Assembly: GCF_013376045.1 (NCBI RefSeq)
Contig: NZ_JABMJG010000017.1
Coordinates: 1-64,000, forward strand
DNA from: Variovorax sp. SG517
GTDB taxonomy: Bacteria > Pseudomonadota > Gammaproteobacteria > Burkholderiales > Burkholderiaceae_C
Length of the DNA stretch: 64,000 bases
Reading direction: 5' to 3'
Below are positions 8,771 to 17,397 of this stretch, one piece after another (the first letter of the stretch is position 1; every line of letters begins with the position of its first letter). The translations under genes and the position numbers were made by a program. The notes beneath the pieces are model-generated. The model was not told where the DNA came from. It made no database searches and saw nothing but the letters and a program-made list of their open reading frames with translations.

Positions 8771-9609
8771 GGTCCCTCTCCTGCGTTGATGCGGTGCACA
8801 CCCGGTACGCTGGTGTTGTTCGGGGCACGTATGCCGCCTCCCGTGAAGGACCGGTTGACGACGCAGCCGGCGAGCTCACCGCGGCGCAGGACGAGGCGCC
8901 GCGCCACGCGATGGATGACGACCTCGTCGTCCTCGATGTTGAAGTTCAGAAGCGATTCGGAACCGTCGTCGTTTTGCACGAACATGGCCGGAAACTCGGC
9001 GCGGGCATGGAAACGCAGCCGGGTTTGGATTCCATCGTCATAAGCACTCTCGGGTTTGAGCGATTCGCTGCCACAGAACCAGTAGTCCATGTTGCGCGGT
9101 CGACGGGTTGCCGCTTCCCTCATCCGCGCTTCGGTCTCCCGACGCTGCAACTCAGCGGCGGCGGCTTGTGCCTGATCTTCCGGATAGGTGAAGCGTATCG
9201 AGTAGATCATGCGCCGGGCGGCCGCGCCGTTGGCCACGCTGGCCGAAACGATGTAGTCGAAATGGTAGGAGCGTCTGTTGGTGAGGACAGTGAGGTTGGT
9301 CGAAGCACGGGCCTCTTTGGGCTTGATGAAGAAGTGATTGCGCTCAGCACCGACATCGAAAGCTCCGTTGTCGCCGGAGCCGAGATTCACGAACTCCTCG
9401 CCTTCGGCGAACTGCAGATGGATCTGGTAACCCACGAAGCCCTGCAGGGTGATGACGTCATCGGGGTTGTAGGCGACCACCCGAACGCGTGCGTCAACCT
9501 TGCCGATCGGTGGCACGGTGGCGGAATGGACGGCCTGGGTCGCCAGCAGCAGGCCTGTCGCCCATCCCACGACCAGCACGGACATCGGTTGCATGCCTCG
9601 AGCCTTCAT
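8767..9609 (-). CDS. virB9: VirB9-family outer-membrane core protein
   Basis: This 280-residue secreted protein has a signal peptide (VLVVGWATGLLLATQAVHSA, cleavage near residue 29). The N-terminal beta domain contains RVRVVAYNPDDVITLQG, the usual VirB9 pattern for contact with VirB10, and the C-terminal domain contains RLRFHARAEFPAMFV and the VVIHRVARRLVLRRG strand pair. It forms the outer core complex with VirB10 and the lipoprotein. The ATG at 9609 overlaps the virB8 stop as ATGA, and the next gene starts in the same way, showing tight translational coupling. Confidence 0.95.
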   Translation of the reverse strand: MKARGMQPMSVLVVGWATGLLLATQAVHSATVPPIGKVDARVRVVAYNPDDVITLQGFVGYQIHLQFAEGEEFVNLGSGDNGAFDVGAERNHFFIKPKEARASTNLTVLTNRRSYHFDYIVSASVANGAAARRMIYSIRFTYPEDQAQAAAAELQRRETEARMREAATRRPRNMDYWFCGSESLKPESAYDDGIQTRLRFHARAEFPAMFVQNDDGSESLLNFNIEDDEVVIHRVARRLVLRRGELAGCVVNRSFTGGGIRAPNNTSVPGVHRINAGEGP

Positions 9610-10328
9610 CGCAGATCCAACCTGACGGGCGAGGTGTCGGCGGGAACCACCTCGGGCTCCCGGCGATATTCCATGACCCGAAAGCCCAGAGGATTGAGCG
9701 AGCGCATCTTGTTGTCTTTCGATGGCGGCACATAGGCGAACTCGATCGTGGCGACCCAGTGGCTCGCCTGTTCTTCCCCGGTGCCGCCAGCGCGTGCAAA
9801 ACTGGTGAAGCGAACCTGCGCGAGCTTGTCCCTGCCACTTTCGAGTCGCAGGAAGGTCACTGAACGCACCTGAACGCGAATGGACGTCCCGTCCTTGTAG
9901 ACGTTGAGAGGCGACGCCGGGTTGTCGCTGGCCCACAGGGCCGCCCAGTTCTGGTTGAGCCGCGGCGAATTCTGCGAGGCGACGAGTTCGTAGTCGGCCT
10001 CCGCCGTCCCGTAGAAGTAGCGTTCGCGTGCGATCACGTAGCTTTGAAGCAGGTTGCGCGTCACCACCTGTTCGATATCGGTCGTGCCCTCGTACGTGGG
10101 CACGATGTCGACGATCCCGGTGCTGCTGTCGACCCGGATCAGAACAGGAACGGGTTGCTTCAATGGCGTGAGACCGCTGACCGCAACCACTGCGAGCGTC
10201 GCGAGGGCCGTCGCTGCCGCTGCGACGGTCCAGGCAACACTTGCGGACCGTTCCGCCCGGCGCGCACGGTCGATCTCCCAACTCTGGGCCTCGCGAAGGT
10301 ATTGCTCAAGGGCGGCGTCCTTGGGCAT
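9606..10328 (-). CDS. virB8: VirB8-family inner-membrane assembly protein
   Basis: This bitopic protein nucleates assembly of the secretion channel. A short cytoplasmic N-terminus (YLREAQSWEIDRARRAERSA) precedes one membrane helix (about residues 30-52). The periplasmic NTF2-like domain includes a YVIARERYFYGTAEADYELV helix-turn region and an FTSFARAGG strand typical of VirB8/TrbF. At 240 residues it has the usual length. It overlaps virB9 by four bases, and its start overlaps the end of the small lipoprotein gene by 23 bases. Confidence 0.93.
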   Translation of the reverse strand: MPKDAALEQYLREAQSWEIDRARRAERSASVAWTVAAAATALATLAVVAVSGLTPLKQPVPVLIRVDSSTGIVDIVPTYEGTTDIEQVVTRNLLQSYVIARERYFYGTAEADYELVASQNSPRLNQNWAALWASDNPASPLNVYKDGTSIRVQVRSVTFLRLESGRDKLAQVRFTSFARAGGTGEEQASHWVATIEFAYVPPSKDNKMRSLNPLGFRVMEYRREPEVVPADTSPVRLDLR

Positions 10329-10473
10329 CTGATTCTCCGGTGTCTGAGGAAGCGTTGATCGGTGTCAGCGGGCCATCGCAACCCGGGGGCAGGGGTGGGC
10401 GGGTGGCACATGCCGAGAGCAGCAAGGTGAGCAACAGGAGGGTGGCGGCCGGCTTCATGCGTGCTGCCTTCAT
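10306..10473 (-). CDS. Small lipoprotein at the VirB7 position
   Basis: This 55-residue protein is almost entirely a lipoprotein signal: a short basic start, the hydrophobic run AATLLLLTLLLSAC and a lipobox (LLSAC, cysteine at residue 22). The short polar mature tail starts ATRPPLPPGC. Position between virB6 and virB8, size and lipobox all match VirB7/TrbK-type lipoproteins that anchor VirB9. Sequence similarity to named VirB7 proteins cannot be judged by eye, so no symbol is given. The ATG at 10473 overlaps the virB6 stop (ATGA), and a second in-frame ATG five codons later is also possible. Confidence 0.75.
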   Translation of the reverse strand: MKAARMKPAATLLLLTLLLSACATRPPLPPGCDGPLTPINASSDTGESDAQGRRP

Positions 10474-11519
10474 CGATTGCGGGAGGTACTCGGCATCGCC
10501 CGTTCCCTGGGAATCACCGTGCCGCCTCGGCGAGGGGTTCCGAGACTTGCCAAGGACGTTGCAGCGGTGGCGGCGCGGTTGCCCGCAAGGCGGGTGAGGG
10601 AGTCCCAGCGACCACCCGGTTGGCGCCGGACGCCATCGAGGACGCCTCGACCGAACTCGTAGCTCGTGCGCTTGGCGCCTCCCATGGACCATCTCGCCAG
10701 CCCGCCGATGGCTCCCTGTGAACTGAGGGCGACACCGCTTGCGAGACCGGCGGCCATTGGCATGACCTGCGTCATGATCAGCAAGACCAATGATGCGCAA
10801 AGAACCATGTTCAGCGCGTCGACCGTGACAATCGCAGCGCCGTGAGCGGCTGTCTGGATGGCGTAGGCTGAAAGTGTCTGGAGCATCAGGCTTGTGGCCA
10901 GAGTGGCCAGAACGACCACAAGTGCGTAGTTGGACAGCTGAGCGATCCAAGCTTCGAAGAACCTTCGGGTGGCCTCGAAGAAGAGCAGACAGATGAAGAT
11001 CGGTCCCAAGGCAAGGATGAGTACGAGGGCAATTCGCGAGAGCGCGAGCAGAAAAAACGTGTAGACGGTCACTGCGCCCATGATGAGGTAGACGACGGCG
11101 CCGGCCAGATAGAAGCCGAAATCTCCGTTCAGTACACCCCCTTTGTTCCAAAGGTTGAACGCGACGGTGCCGCCGTTGTCCCAGATGGAGTCGATCAGCG
11201 ACACCGGACTGGCCGCCCCGATGACTGCTGCTGCGAGTTGGCTCGGTGCGTTGAAGAACGTGTCAACGATAACGGCGTTGAAGAGCCACAACCTCAGGCC
11301 CAGACCCAGAGTGATCGCTATGAAGAGGATGCGCTTGATGCCCTCCCAGATCGGCTCCTGGATTTTCCCGGTGATGCTGAGAAAGCCCCAAATCATCACG
11401 TAGATCGTCGCGAGCGTTATCGCCGCAGGCTCGATCGCACTCGCCACAGCGGCTGTTTTTGCTGAAACATATTCAGTCAGCTGAGCGTTCAGCCACGTCC
11501 AGAATTGTTGGAAGAACAT
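10470..11519 (-). CDS. virB6: VirB6/TrbL-family polytopic membrane protein
   Basis: This inner-membrane subunit lines the DNA path of the channel. The ATG at 11519 (MFFQQFWTWLNAQLTEYV) is preferred over the longer frame because it gives the family-typical N-terminus. At least six hydrophobic helices are visible, including AITLATIYVMIWGFLSI, FLLALSRIALVLILALGPIFI and MVLCASLVLLIMTQVMPM. The large central periplasmic loop with SLIDSIWDNGG is also usual. The C-terminal 90 residues are basic and arginine-rich. It sits between virB5 and virB8 with the lipoprotein gene following directly. Confidence 0.9.
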   Translation of the reverse strand: MFFQQFWTWLNAQLTEYVSAKTAAVASAIEPAAITLATIYVMIWGFLSITGKIQEPIWEGIKRILFIAITLGLGLRLWLFNAVIVDTFFNAPSQLAAAVIGAASPVSLIDSIWDNGGTVAFNLWNKGGVLNGDFGFYLAGAVVYLIMGAVTVYTFFLLALSRIALVLILALGPIFICLLFFEATRRFFEAWIAQLSNYALVVVLATLATSLMLQTLSAYAIQTAAHGAAIVTVDALNMVLCASLVLLIMTQVMPMAAGLASGVALSSQGAIGGLARWSMGGAKRTSYEFGRGVLDGVRRQPGGRWDSLTRLAGNRAATAATSLASLGTPRRGGTVIPRERAMPSTSRNR

Positions 11520-11533
11520 CGCCGCCCTCGCAG

Positions 11534-11743
11534 TCACCTGATCGCACCATGGGGCGGCGGCAGCTCTGGCTGGAAGCGCTTTGAAAAGCTTCCATGTTCG
11601 GGAGCCATCTTCTGTGTCCGCGGCGCGTTGGAGCTGTCGCTGGGCATGGTCGTGACGGGGCAATGCGGCACAAACAGGTAGGCGAATCCCGCGGCAACAG
11701 CGGCGAAGATCGCGGTAGGGACAATGGTGACGGACGAGGCCAT
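11534..11743 (-). CDS. Small single-pass membrane protein of the conjugation operon
   Basis: This 69-residue protein has an N-terminal membrane segment (VPTAIFAAVAAGFAYLFV) and a polar tail rich in Pro, Ser and Lys. It starts 7 bases after the virB5 stop and ends 15 bases before virB6, so it fits the operon spacing. It does not look like a known VirB subunit by eye. Entry-exclusion proteins are often encoded at this place in VirB operons, but no lipobox is present and that role is only a guess. Confidence 0.5.
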   Translation of the reverse strand: MASSVTIVPTAIFAAVAAGFAYLFVPHCPVTTMPSDSSNAPRTQKMAPEHGSFSKRFQPELPPPHGAIR

Positions 11744-11749
11744 GGCGAA

Positions 11750-12484
11750 TCAGGGCCTCGGAAGAAACCGGGTACTGAACCTGCCATGGCCGGCGATCAC
11801 CTGCTCTCGCGTACGTTGCCGCTGGGTGGCCTCTTCGGCCATCGCCATGTGATAAAGGCTCTGCAACTTCGTTTGCTCATTGGTCAGCATGGTCTGCTCG
11901 GCCTGGATCCGCGCCTGCAAGTCCTGGATGGCCTTGGGGTCCTGGGCCGTAGCGATGCCGTTGACAAGCTGCTGCAGGGCGGCAAAGCGCTGGCTCGTGT
12001 TTTGGTAGGCGCTCTGGGTCATTCCGTGGAGCAACGCCGCCGATTGCCGGCCTTGATCGACGATCTGGCGCAACTCGGGGCCGAGCGCTTCCATCTGTGT
12101 TCCCGTGAGGATGCTGTTGGCCTTCAAGATCGACTGCACCTGGGTGGACAGGCCGGCGTAGCTGCCTGACGAACCTTCCTGCGTGCGCAGCAGTTCGTCG
12201 TAGCTGGCGGGAAGGTAATTCCGGGCGCTGTTGGAGGTCGGAAGCAGCTGTTCCATGCCGCGGGTTCCTGTCATGGCACCGTGGGTCTGGGCCAGTTGCT
12301 CCTTTGTGGCCTTCACCTGGTCGAGCTGCTTTTGCATGCCCGAGATCTGCTGCTGCCAGTACATCACCTGTTGAATCAGGTTGGCGATTGCCGTCACATC
12401 GATCACCGGGATGCCAGCCTTCGCGTGCAGAGGGACCGCGAAGGTGGCGATGGCGAGCAACAGGGCGATGGCATGTCTATGCAT
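11750..12484 (-). CDS. virB5: VirB5-family minor pilus protein
   Basis: This secreted 244-residue protein has a signal peptide (IALLLAIATFAVPLHAKA, cleavage near residue 23) followed by GIPVIDVTAIANLIQQV, the classic start of mature VirB5/TrbJ proteins. Long amphipathic helices follow, rich in Gln and Ala (YWQQQISGMQKQLDQVKATK and IQDLQARIQAEQTMLTNEQ). VirB5 is a tip or adhesion component of the conjugative pilus. The ATG at 12484 overlaps the 3' end of virB4 by 8 bases, and the much longer open frame upstream of it lies inside virB4. Confidence 0.92.
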   Translation of the reverse strand: MHRHAIALLLAIATFAVPLHAKAGIPVIDVTAIANLIQQVMYWQQQISGMQKQLDQVKATKEQLAQTHGAMTGTRGMEQLLPTSNSARNYLPASYDELLRTQEGSSGSYAGLSTQVQSILKANSILTGTQMEALGPELRQIVDQGRQSAALLHGMTQSAYQNTSQRFAALQQLVNGIATAQDPKAIQDLQARIQAEQTMLTNEQTKLQSLYHMAMAEEATQRQRTREQVIAGHGRFSTRFLPRP

Positions 12485-14984
12485 GGGGGGCCTCCTGAGG
12501 TGGGGATGAAGGGGAGAAACGCGCGGCCAGGAGCGCGCGGAACGCAGGCAGCCATTGATCGGGCCGCGGTCCTCGTGCTTCGATGAGCTCGCGCATGAGG
12601 CGGACGTTGTCGATGCGTCCGGAGATGACGTGAAGGGCGTCGTCGAAGCCGCGCAGATCGAGCTGGGCAACCACGCTGACGTGGTTCTGCTTGATGAGGA
12701 ACTGCCGCGAGCCGGGCTGCAGTTCCTGCTTGATGAGTGCGAACTCCCGGTCGGTCAGGTTGAAGCCCTGGGTGTACTCGGCGTAATCCGCTTCGGGATT
12801 GGGAAACAGGATCTTGGTCGGCGTCTGTTCCACGATCGCACGCGCGATGCTCGAACCGAGGACATGGCTGGTGCTCTGAGTGAAGGTGGCGATGTTCGCG
12901 TTCTTCTTTCGCCAGGTCTCGAGCCCGTTCTTGGCGAACCGCGCGAACGCCGGATCGCTCAACAGCTTGGCGAACTCATCCATCCAGCAGACGAGAGGCC
13001 GCCCATCCACCATCCGGTTCACGAGGTGGAAGAGGTACATGGTCAGCGGTGCCCTGACGACCTCGTTGTCCAGGAAGTCCGTCACGTCGAAGCCGACCAG
13101 CGCATGCTGCTTGAGCAGCGGCGCCACTTCGTCGCGGTCGTTGTCGAAGACCCAGGCGTAGTCGCCGTGGTCCGATGCGCACCACTTGCGAAGGCGCGCA
13201 TGCATGCCCTCGGGCGCAGTGACGTCGAGGAACGCGCTGAGACGCGAAAGACGTCTGAATGGAGGATCGAGCTTGAGCGTGCCGCGCAGGGCCTGGTCGA
13301 GGTCGTCTTCCTCGCGAACACTCAGGGTGTCGTCGGGTCTTCGCAGGACGAGGCGCCGAAGCCAGTGCCGCATGAACTCGACGTTGTCGGGGATGCGGTC
13401 GTCCAGCTGCAGGGGATTGCAGTGGGTCGGCGTTGCGTTCCTGAGCGGCAGGTACTGGCCGCCGAGCGCGCGTACCAGGATGTGCAGGCCTTCGTCCTTG
13501 TCGAAGATCACCTGGGTCGCGTCGAGGCGATTGCATATCGCAGCCATGCAGAATCCGAGCAGCGTGGTCTTGCCCGTGCCGACTGGGCCCACGCCCGTGA
13601 TGTGGCCCACGTCCTTGCGGCTGCCGCCGTCGGGGCTGCGCGGATCGCTCGCGTGCAGGGAGAAGTAGTACGGCGAGCCCGCACGTGTCGTGAACATCGT
13701 CAGCGCATTGCCCCAGTGGTTGCCCGTCGGCCGGCCTGTCGGGTAGTTGTGGAAAGGGGACATGGCCGCGAAGTTGCGGCTCGTGATCGGTGCCTTGCGA
13801 CTGCGGTAACCGAAGTTGCCGGGCAACTGTGCCCAGAAGGCGGCCTCGAGCGCCAGATCCTCCCTCGCCACGACCATGCCGGTGTCGCCGAGGAGGTAGC
13901 GGGCGTGCGCGATGTGGTCGTTGAGCTGCTTCAGGCGGTTCCGGCTCTCGCTGTCGGCGCAGGCATCGACGGCGTCTGCCAGCACATGCAGGCTGAAGTG
14001 GTGGTCTCCCACCACGAATCGATTGCTCATGAGGTCGTCGAGTGCGTCCTTGAGCTCCTCGGCTTGGGAGATGGCCAGATCGCCCGCGGCCGCCATTCGG
14101 TGGTGCTGGCGGCCCATCATGTCCGTGGCGGTCCCCTTGGCCAGGAAGGTGAAGCTCTGCGTCAGTACGAAGCTGAAGGAGGCGCTCAGCAGCGCGCTGA
14201 ACATGCCCGGCGCCGTAGGCGTCGGGTATTCCTTGATTCCCAGGAATGCGCCGACCCGGGTCTGGGTGCCGGTGCGGTATTCCATGGCCTCGTTGCCGAA
14301 GAACGGTCGAGTGGTGGCCAGAACCTCGTTCAGCGGCGAACGGGTCAGCGGCATGCGCTGCCGCTCGCCATTGATCAGAAGCCCTTGAAACTCCGCCAGA
14401 GAGGAGAAGAGGGCGTCCTTGCCATCGAGGCGGTAGATGCCAAGTGCGATGGGATCGTAGCGCTCCAGGGCGGCGATCAGTTCCTGGCGCAGCTTGGCGC
14501 AGGCGTCCAGCGAGTCGCGCAGCTCGGCCTGGATGCTGGCCGGATCCGTCTGCCGGAGCAGCCGCAGCGTGGCGTTGCCGATCCGCGTGGGCTGCGGGCG
14601 AAAGACCAGCGAGAGATACAGCTCGTTGACCATCAGCCGCTCACCGGCCATCTGCTGTCGGTAGCGGTGTTCGACCTCGCCCGCGAAGCCGGGAACCGTG
14701 CGTCCGGCCGGATAGCCAATTTCCCGGCGCCGGATCACGTGGCTCCAGAGGGCGAGATTCGGCGAGGCGATGTTGCGAAGCAGGACATTGAGGCGTTCGT
14801 GCCAGCTGTTGATGTCATCGTCATCGGCACTCTCGAAGCTCGCGCCGCCCAGGCGCAGGGTCTGGACGTAGTCGCCTGCGCGAGTGCGGATCACGTGTTC
14901 GTCGACATGCGCGGTGAACGGGATCATGGCCGCTGCTGCGATCTCGCGGCGAAGCGTGTTTTCCGAGCGGGTGAGCAGGCGCAT
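12477..14984 (-). CDS. virB4: VirB4/TrbE-family secretion ATPase
   Basis: This is the largest ATPase of the channel, at 835 residues. The N-terminal half carries CagE/TrbE/VirB4 features (NLALWSHVIRRRE and ELYLSLVFRP). The motor domain has Walker A GPVGTGKTT at 466-474 and Walker B RPLVCWMDEFAKLL in the C-terminal third. These are followed by NANIATFTQSTSHVL and TKILFPNPEAD, typical of the family. It drives pilus biogenesis and substrate transfer together with VirB11 and VirD4. The start lies 15 bases after the virB3 stop. Confidence 0.96.
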   Translation of the reverse strand: MRLLTRSENTLRREIAAAAMIPFTAHVDEHVIRTRAGDYVQTLRLGGASFESADDDDINSWHERLNVLLRNIASPNLALWSHVIRRREIGYPAGRTVPGFAGEVEHRYRQQMAGERLMVNELYLSLVFRPQPTRIGNATLRLLRQTDPASIQAELRDSLDACAKLRQELIAALERYDPIALGIYRLDGKDALFSSLAEFQGLLINGERQRMPLTRSPLNEVLATTRPFFGNEAMEYRTGTQTRVGAFLGIKEYPTPTAPGMFSALLSASFSFVLTQSFTFLAKGTATDMMGRQHHRMAAAGDLAISQAEELKDALDDLMSNRFVVGDHHFSLHVLADAVDACADSESRNRLKQLNDHIAHARYLLGDTGMVVAREDLALEAAFWAQLPGNFGYRSRKAPITSRNFAAMSPFHNYPTGRPTGNHWGNALTMFTTRAGSPYYFSLHASDPRSPDGGSRKDVGHITGVGPVGTGKTTLLGFCMAAICNRLDATQVIFDKDEGLHILVRALGGQYLPLRNATPTHCNPLQLDDRIPDNVEFMRHWLRRLVLRRPDDTLSVREEDDLDQALRGTLKLDPPFRRLSRLSAFLDVTAPEGMHARLRKWCASDHGDYAWVFDNDRDEVAPLLKQHALVGFDVTDFLDNEVVRAPLTMYLFHLVNRMVDGRPLVCWMDEFAKLLSDPAFARFAKNGLETWRKKNANIATFTQSTSHVLGSSIARAIVEQTPTKILFPNPEADYAEYTQGFNLTDREFALIKQELQPGSRQFLIKQNHVSVVAQLDLRGFDDALHVISGRIDNVRLMRELIEARGPRPDQWLPAFRALLAARFSPSSPPQEAPHA

Positions 14985-14999
14985 GGTGCCGTCCGGATG

Positions 15000-15368
15000 T
15001 CAGATCACCGTTGCCGGCGCTGCCCGGCCGCGGCGGCGACCCCGTCCACCGGGCAGGTCCAGCGCCAGCGGGCTGTATGAATTGGCGCGCCAGTACCGCT
15101 GGTTGCCGGCGACCATGGCCGGCAGACGCGTGCGCCCCCAGAGCTGCAGCAGATCGAAGAAGCGCGGCTCGCACAGGCAGACCAGGTAGAGCATCCCGTG
15201 GATCGGGACGAAGGCCATAAGCCAGGCAAGGTTCTTCGTCACGATGAACGACTCCGTCGTGACGACGATGTTGAACATCATGGCCGAATAGGTGACGCCC
15301 CAGACCATCGATGGCCGGGTCATGCCCACGAACAGCGGGTCGGCAACGATGCCTTGGTTGCGACTCAT
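15000..15368 (-). CDS. virB3: VirB3-family membrane protein
   Basis: This 122-residue membrane protein starts DPLFVGMTRPSMVWGVTY after nine residues, the standard VirB3/TrbD opening (two adjacent membrane segments follow up to about residue 66). The region CLCEPRFFDLLQLW and a basic tail also fit. VirB3 assists VirB4 in pilin handling. It is placed between virB2 and virB4 with gaps of 11 and 15 bases. The ATG at 15368 is chosen over the longer frame, which overlaps virB2 and is arginine-rich. Confidence 0.9.
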   Translation of the reverse strand: MSRNQGIVADPLFVGMTRPSMVWGVTYSAMMFNIVVTTESFIVTKNLAWLMAFVPIHGMLYLVCLCEPRFFDLLQLWGRTRLPAMVAGNQRYWRANSYSPLALDLPGGRGRRRGRAAPATVI

Positions 15369-15379
15369 GGTGCCTGCCC

Positions 15380-15814
15380 TCAGACCCCGAAAAGACCCCG
15401 GATCCAGGACACGATCTGCGGGCCGCCGAAGACCAGCACCGTGCCGATGACCACGGCGACCATCCACCACCAGCTCAGGCGTCCGAACCAGGCCATGGCG
15501 CCCGAGACCATGACGGCGACGGCCGCCAGTGGCGTCAGGATCGCCACGAGCTGCTGCTGCGTGGCGTTTGCGCCGGTTGCGAACGGACTGCCCGCCAGCG
15601 CGGCATCGGGAACGGCAATCGCGAGGAGGGGGAGGAGCCAGGGCACGATCCCGCACGCAAGAGGCTGATCGCACCTGGCCCCCAGGGCTCGCATTCCGGT
15701 CGGCCTGCCCGCTGCAGTGGGATCGGGCCGAGCCGCATGCCGCGCATTCGGAGCCGGGCGACCGATCGCGCGGCGCCTTGGCGAAACGACGGGTGGGATC
15801 GAACGGAGGACCAT
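15380..15814 (-). CDS. virB2: VirB2-family major pilin precursor
   Basis: The C-terminal half contains a signal-like hydrophobic segment ending PDAALAGSPF, which gives a likely AxA cleavage site. Two membrane helices follow (LVAILTPLAAVAVMVSGAMA and MVAVVIGTVLVFGGPQIVSW) around a short loop, the VirB2/TrbC pilin plan. The mature pilin would be about 70 residues. The ATG at 15814 gives a long leader; an internal ATG (MRALGARCDQ) would give a normal-length signal peptide and is equally plausible. The downstream traX-like gene may modify this pilin. Confidence 0.85.
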   Translation of the reverse strand: MVLRSIPPVVSPRRRAIGRPAPNARHAARPDPTAAGRPTGMRALGARCDQPLACGIVPWLLPLLAIAVPDAALAGSPFATGANATQQQLVAILTPLAAVAVMVSGAMAWFGRLSWWWMVAVVIGTVLVFGGPQIVSWIRGLFGV

Positions 15815-15818
15815 GGCA

Positions 15819-16370
15819 TTACTCCTGCGGGTCTGGGCGGGCGCCACGGGCGTCTTGGCCCGACGCGCTCAGGTTGGCTGCAGACGCCCCCGGCCGGCGG
15901 CTGCGGTAGACGTCCCACCAGGGTGTCGATGCCGGGCGTTTGTCAGCACCGACGCGATGGCCGTCGGGCCGCGCGGTCGTCGGTCTGGCGGCCGCGGAAC
16001 CGGGTGCCTCGAAGGTCGCGGAGGCGATCTCTCTCCGGAGGGCCGTGATGTCCTGAAGAGTGCGCAGGCGTTGTGCATCGGCTTCGCTCGCTGCAAGGGG
16101 GGCGGATGCCGCCGTGCGTTCCTCCGGGCGACGCGTGAGGCTTTGCAACTGCGCCTCGGCCTTCCTCAGTTCCTCACGCAGGATCTCGACACGCTCGCTG
16201 TCGCGGCCGGCCTGCACGGCCGGAGCGACGCGGTGGGGCGAGGATGGCAGCGCATGTGCGCACAAGAGGCCGGCCTGCAAGGCGAGGGCAACGACTGTTC
16301 GCAGGCGAGGCAGGGGGGCTGGCCGGCTTTCGCCGGTGGCCTGGTCGTGGGAGACAAACCTTGCTCGCAT
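15819..16370 (-). CDS. Periplasmic coiled-coil protein at the head of the virB operon
   Basis: This is a secreted-looking protein of 183 residues. A hydrophobic segment (TVVALALQAGLLCAHAL) is followed by a heptad-like helix (ERVEILREELRKAEAQLQSL) and a second one (RLRTLQDITALRREIA). The C-terminal third is basic and low in complexity. The ATG at 16370 is favoured over one five codons upstream because of the signal-like spacing, but this is uncertain. It ends 4 bases before virB2, so it is the first gene of the operon. The family is not recognised, and no lytic transglycosylase (VirB1) motif is present. Confidence 0.6.
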   Translation of the reverse strand: MRARFVSHDQATGESRPAPLPRLRTVVALALQAGLLCAHALPSSPHRVAPAVQAGRDSERVEILREELRKAEAQLQSLTRRPEERTAASAPLAASEADAQRLRTLQDITALRREIASATFEAPGSAAARPTTARPDGHRVGADKRPASTPWWDVYRSRRPGASAANLSASGQDARGARPDPQE

Positions 16371-16587
16371 GGGCGAACTGTTCACCTTGAGCGGCGCGCC
16401 TGTCGACTATCACTTATGACAGTGGAACTGCAGGAATTCGAGGCGCCAAATCGCGCGGGCTCCACTTGCGCGAATCCCAGCGATCACGGCGGGCGAGCCG
16501 CCGCGAGGCGCGTCAGGCCCCTGGCGCGCGCATCAGACGCACAGTGCGAGCTTTGCCCTGGCGTGACAGGCCAGGTTTCTCCAGTCG

Positions 16588-17397
16588 ATGCGCGAGGAAC
16601 AAGCCGTGGGCAACGTGGTCGTCTTTGGCAATCAGAAAGGCGGAGTCGGCAAATCCACGCTGGCGGTGCTGTATGCGTGGTGGCTCGCCGAGATCCAGCG
16701 TCGGTCCGTGTGCGTGATCGACCTCGACACGCAGGCGAACAGTTCGAAGTCGTTGCGCCAGTTCACGACCGGTCTCGAGGCGTCGCGGCTCTTCGATCAG
16801 GCTGCGCCAACCCCATTGCCAGCGGGCGGCCAGGCCGTCTCGCTCGTGGCGAGCAGCAGGTGCATGGCCGATGTCGAGCTTGCGCGGCCCGAGCTGGTGA
16901 TCCCCGCGTTTCGTCGGAGCGTGACGCGCATGGCGCAGGACTTCGACGCCGTCGTGATCGATACGCCGCCGGCGCTGGGCCTGCGCATGAGCGCGGCCTT
17001 GATCGCGGCGACAGCGGCGGTCTGTCCCATTGAGCTGGAGGAGTACAGCATCGACGGGGTCACCGACATGCTCAAGACGATCTTCGGCCTCAGGCAGCGC
17101 CACAATCCGCAACTGCGGCTGGCCGGCATCGTTCTGAACCGGTTCAATCCGCGTTCGCTGCGACAGAAGGCGGCGATGCAGGAGCTGGCGGAGAACTTTC
17201 GGGAGTTCGTGATTCCGGCGAGGATCTCGATCCGCTCCGCGATTCCCGAGGCATTGGCCGAGGAGATGCCCGTATGGCGCCTGCCCAAGACCGCGGCGCG
17301 CGAGGCAAGTGCCGAGCTGATGAGGGTTTTCGAGCTGCTGCAGCAGCGCATCGACTGCTCCTGCGGCCCGGCACCTGAGCGCGAGGTGTGGGCATGA
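16588..17397 (+). CDS. parA: ParA-family partition ATPase
   Basis: This cytosolic Walker-type ATPase acts in DNA segregation. The deviant Walker A motif GNQKGGVGKST lies at 14-24, motif A' is VCVIDLDTQANSS and the Walker B region is DAVVIDTPPALGLRM. There is no N-terminal HTH domain, so it is the shorter chromosomal/Ib-like or ICE-type ParA. An in-frame GTG six codons downstream could be the true start. The stop overlaps the ATG of parB (ATGA). It is read divergently from the conjugation operon, whose first gene starts about 215 bases away. Confidence 0.92.
   Translation: MREEQAVGNVVVFGNQKGGVGKSTLAVLYAWWLAEIQRRSVCVIDLDTQANSSKSLRQFTTGLEASRLFDQAAPTPLPAGGQAVSLVASSRCMADVELARPELVIPAFRRSVTRMAQDFDAVVIDTPPALGLRMSAALIAATAAVCPIELEEYSIDGVTDMLKTIFGLRQRHNPQLRLAGIVLNRFNPRSLRQKAAMQELAENFREFVIPARISIRSAIPEALAEEMPVWRLPKTAAREASAELMRVFELLQQRIDCSCGPAPEREVWA

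Noticed and set aside
12555..15080. 841-codon plus-strand open frame opposite virB4
   Set aside because: It is antisense to virB4. Its length is a by-product of high GC third positions and it shows no domain, whereas virB4 has Walker motifs.
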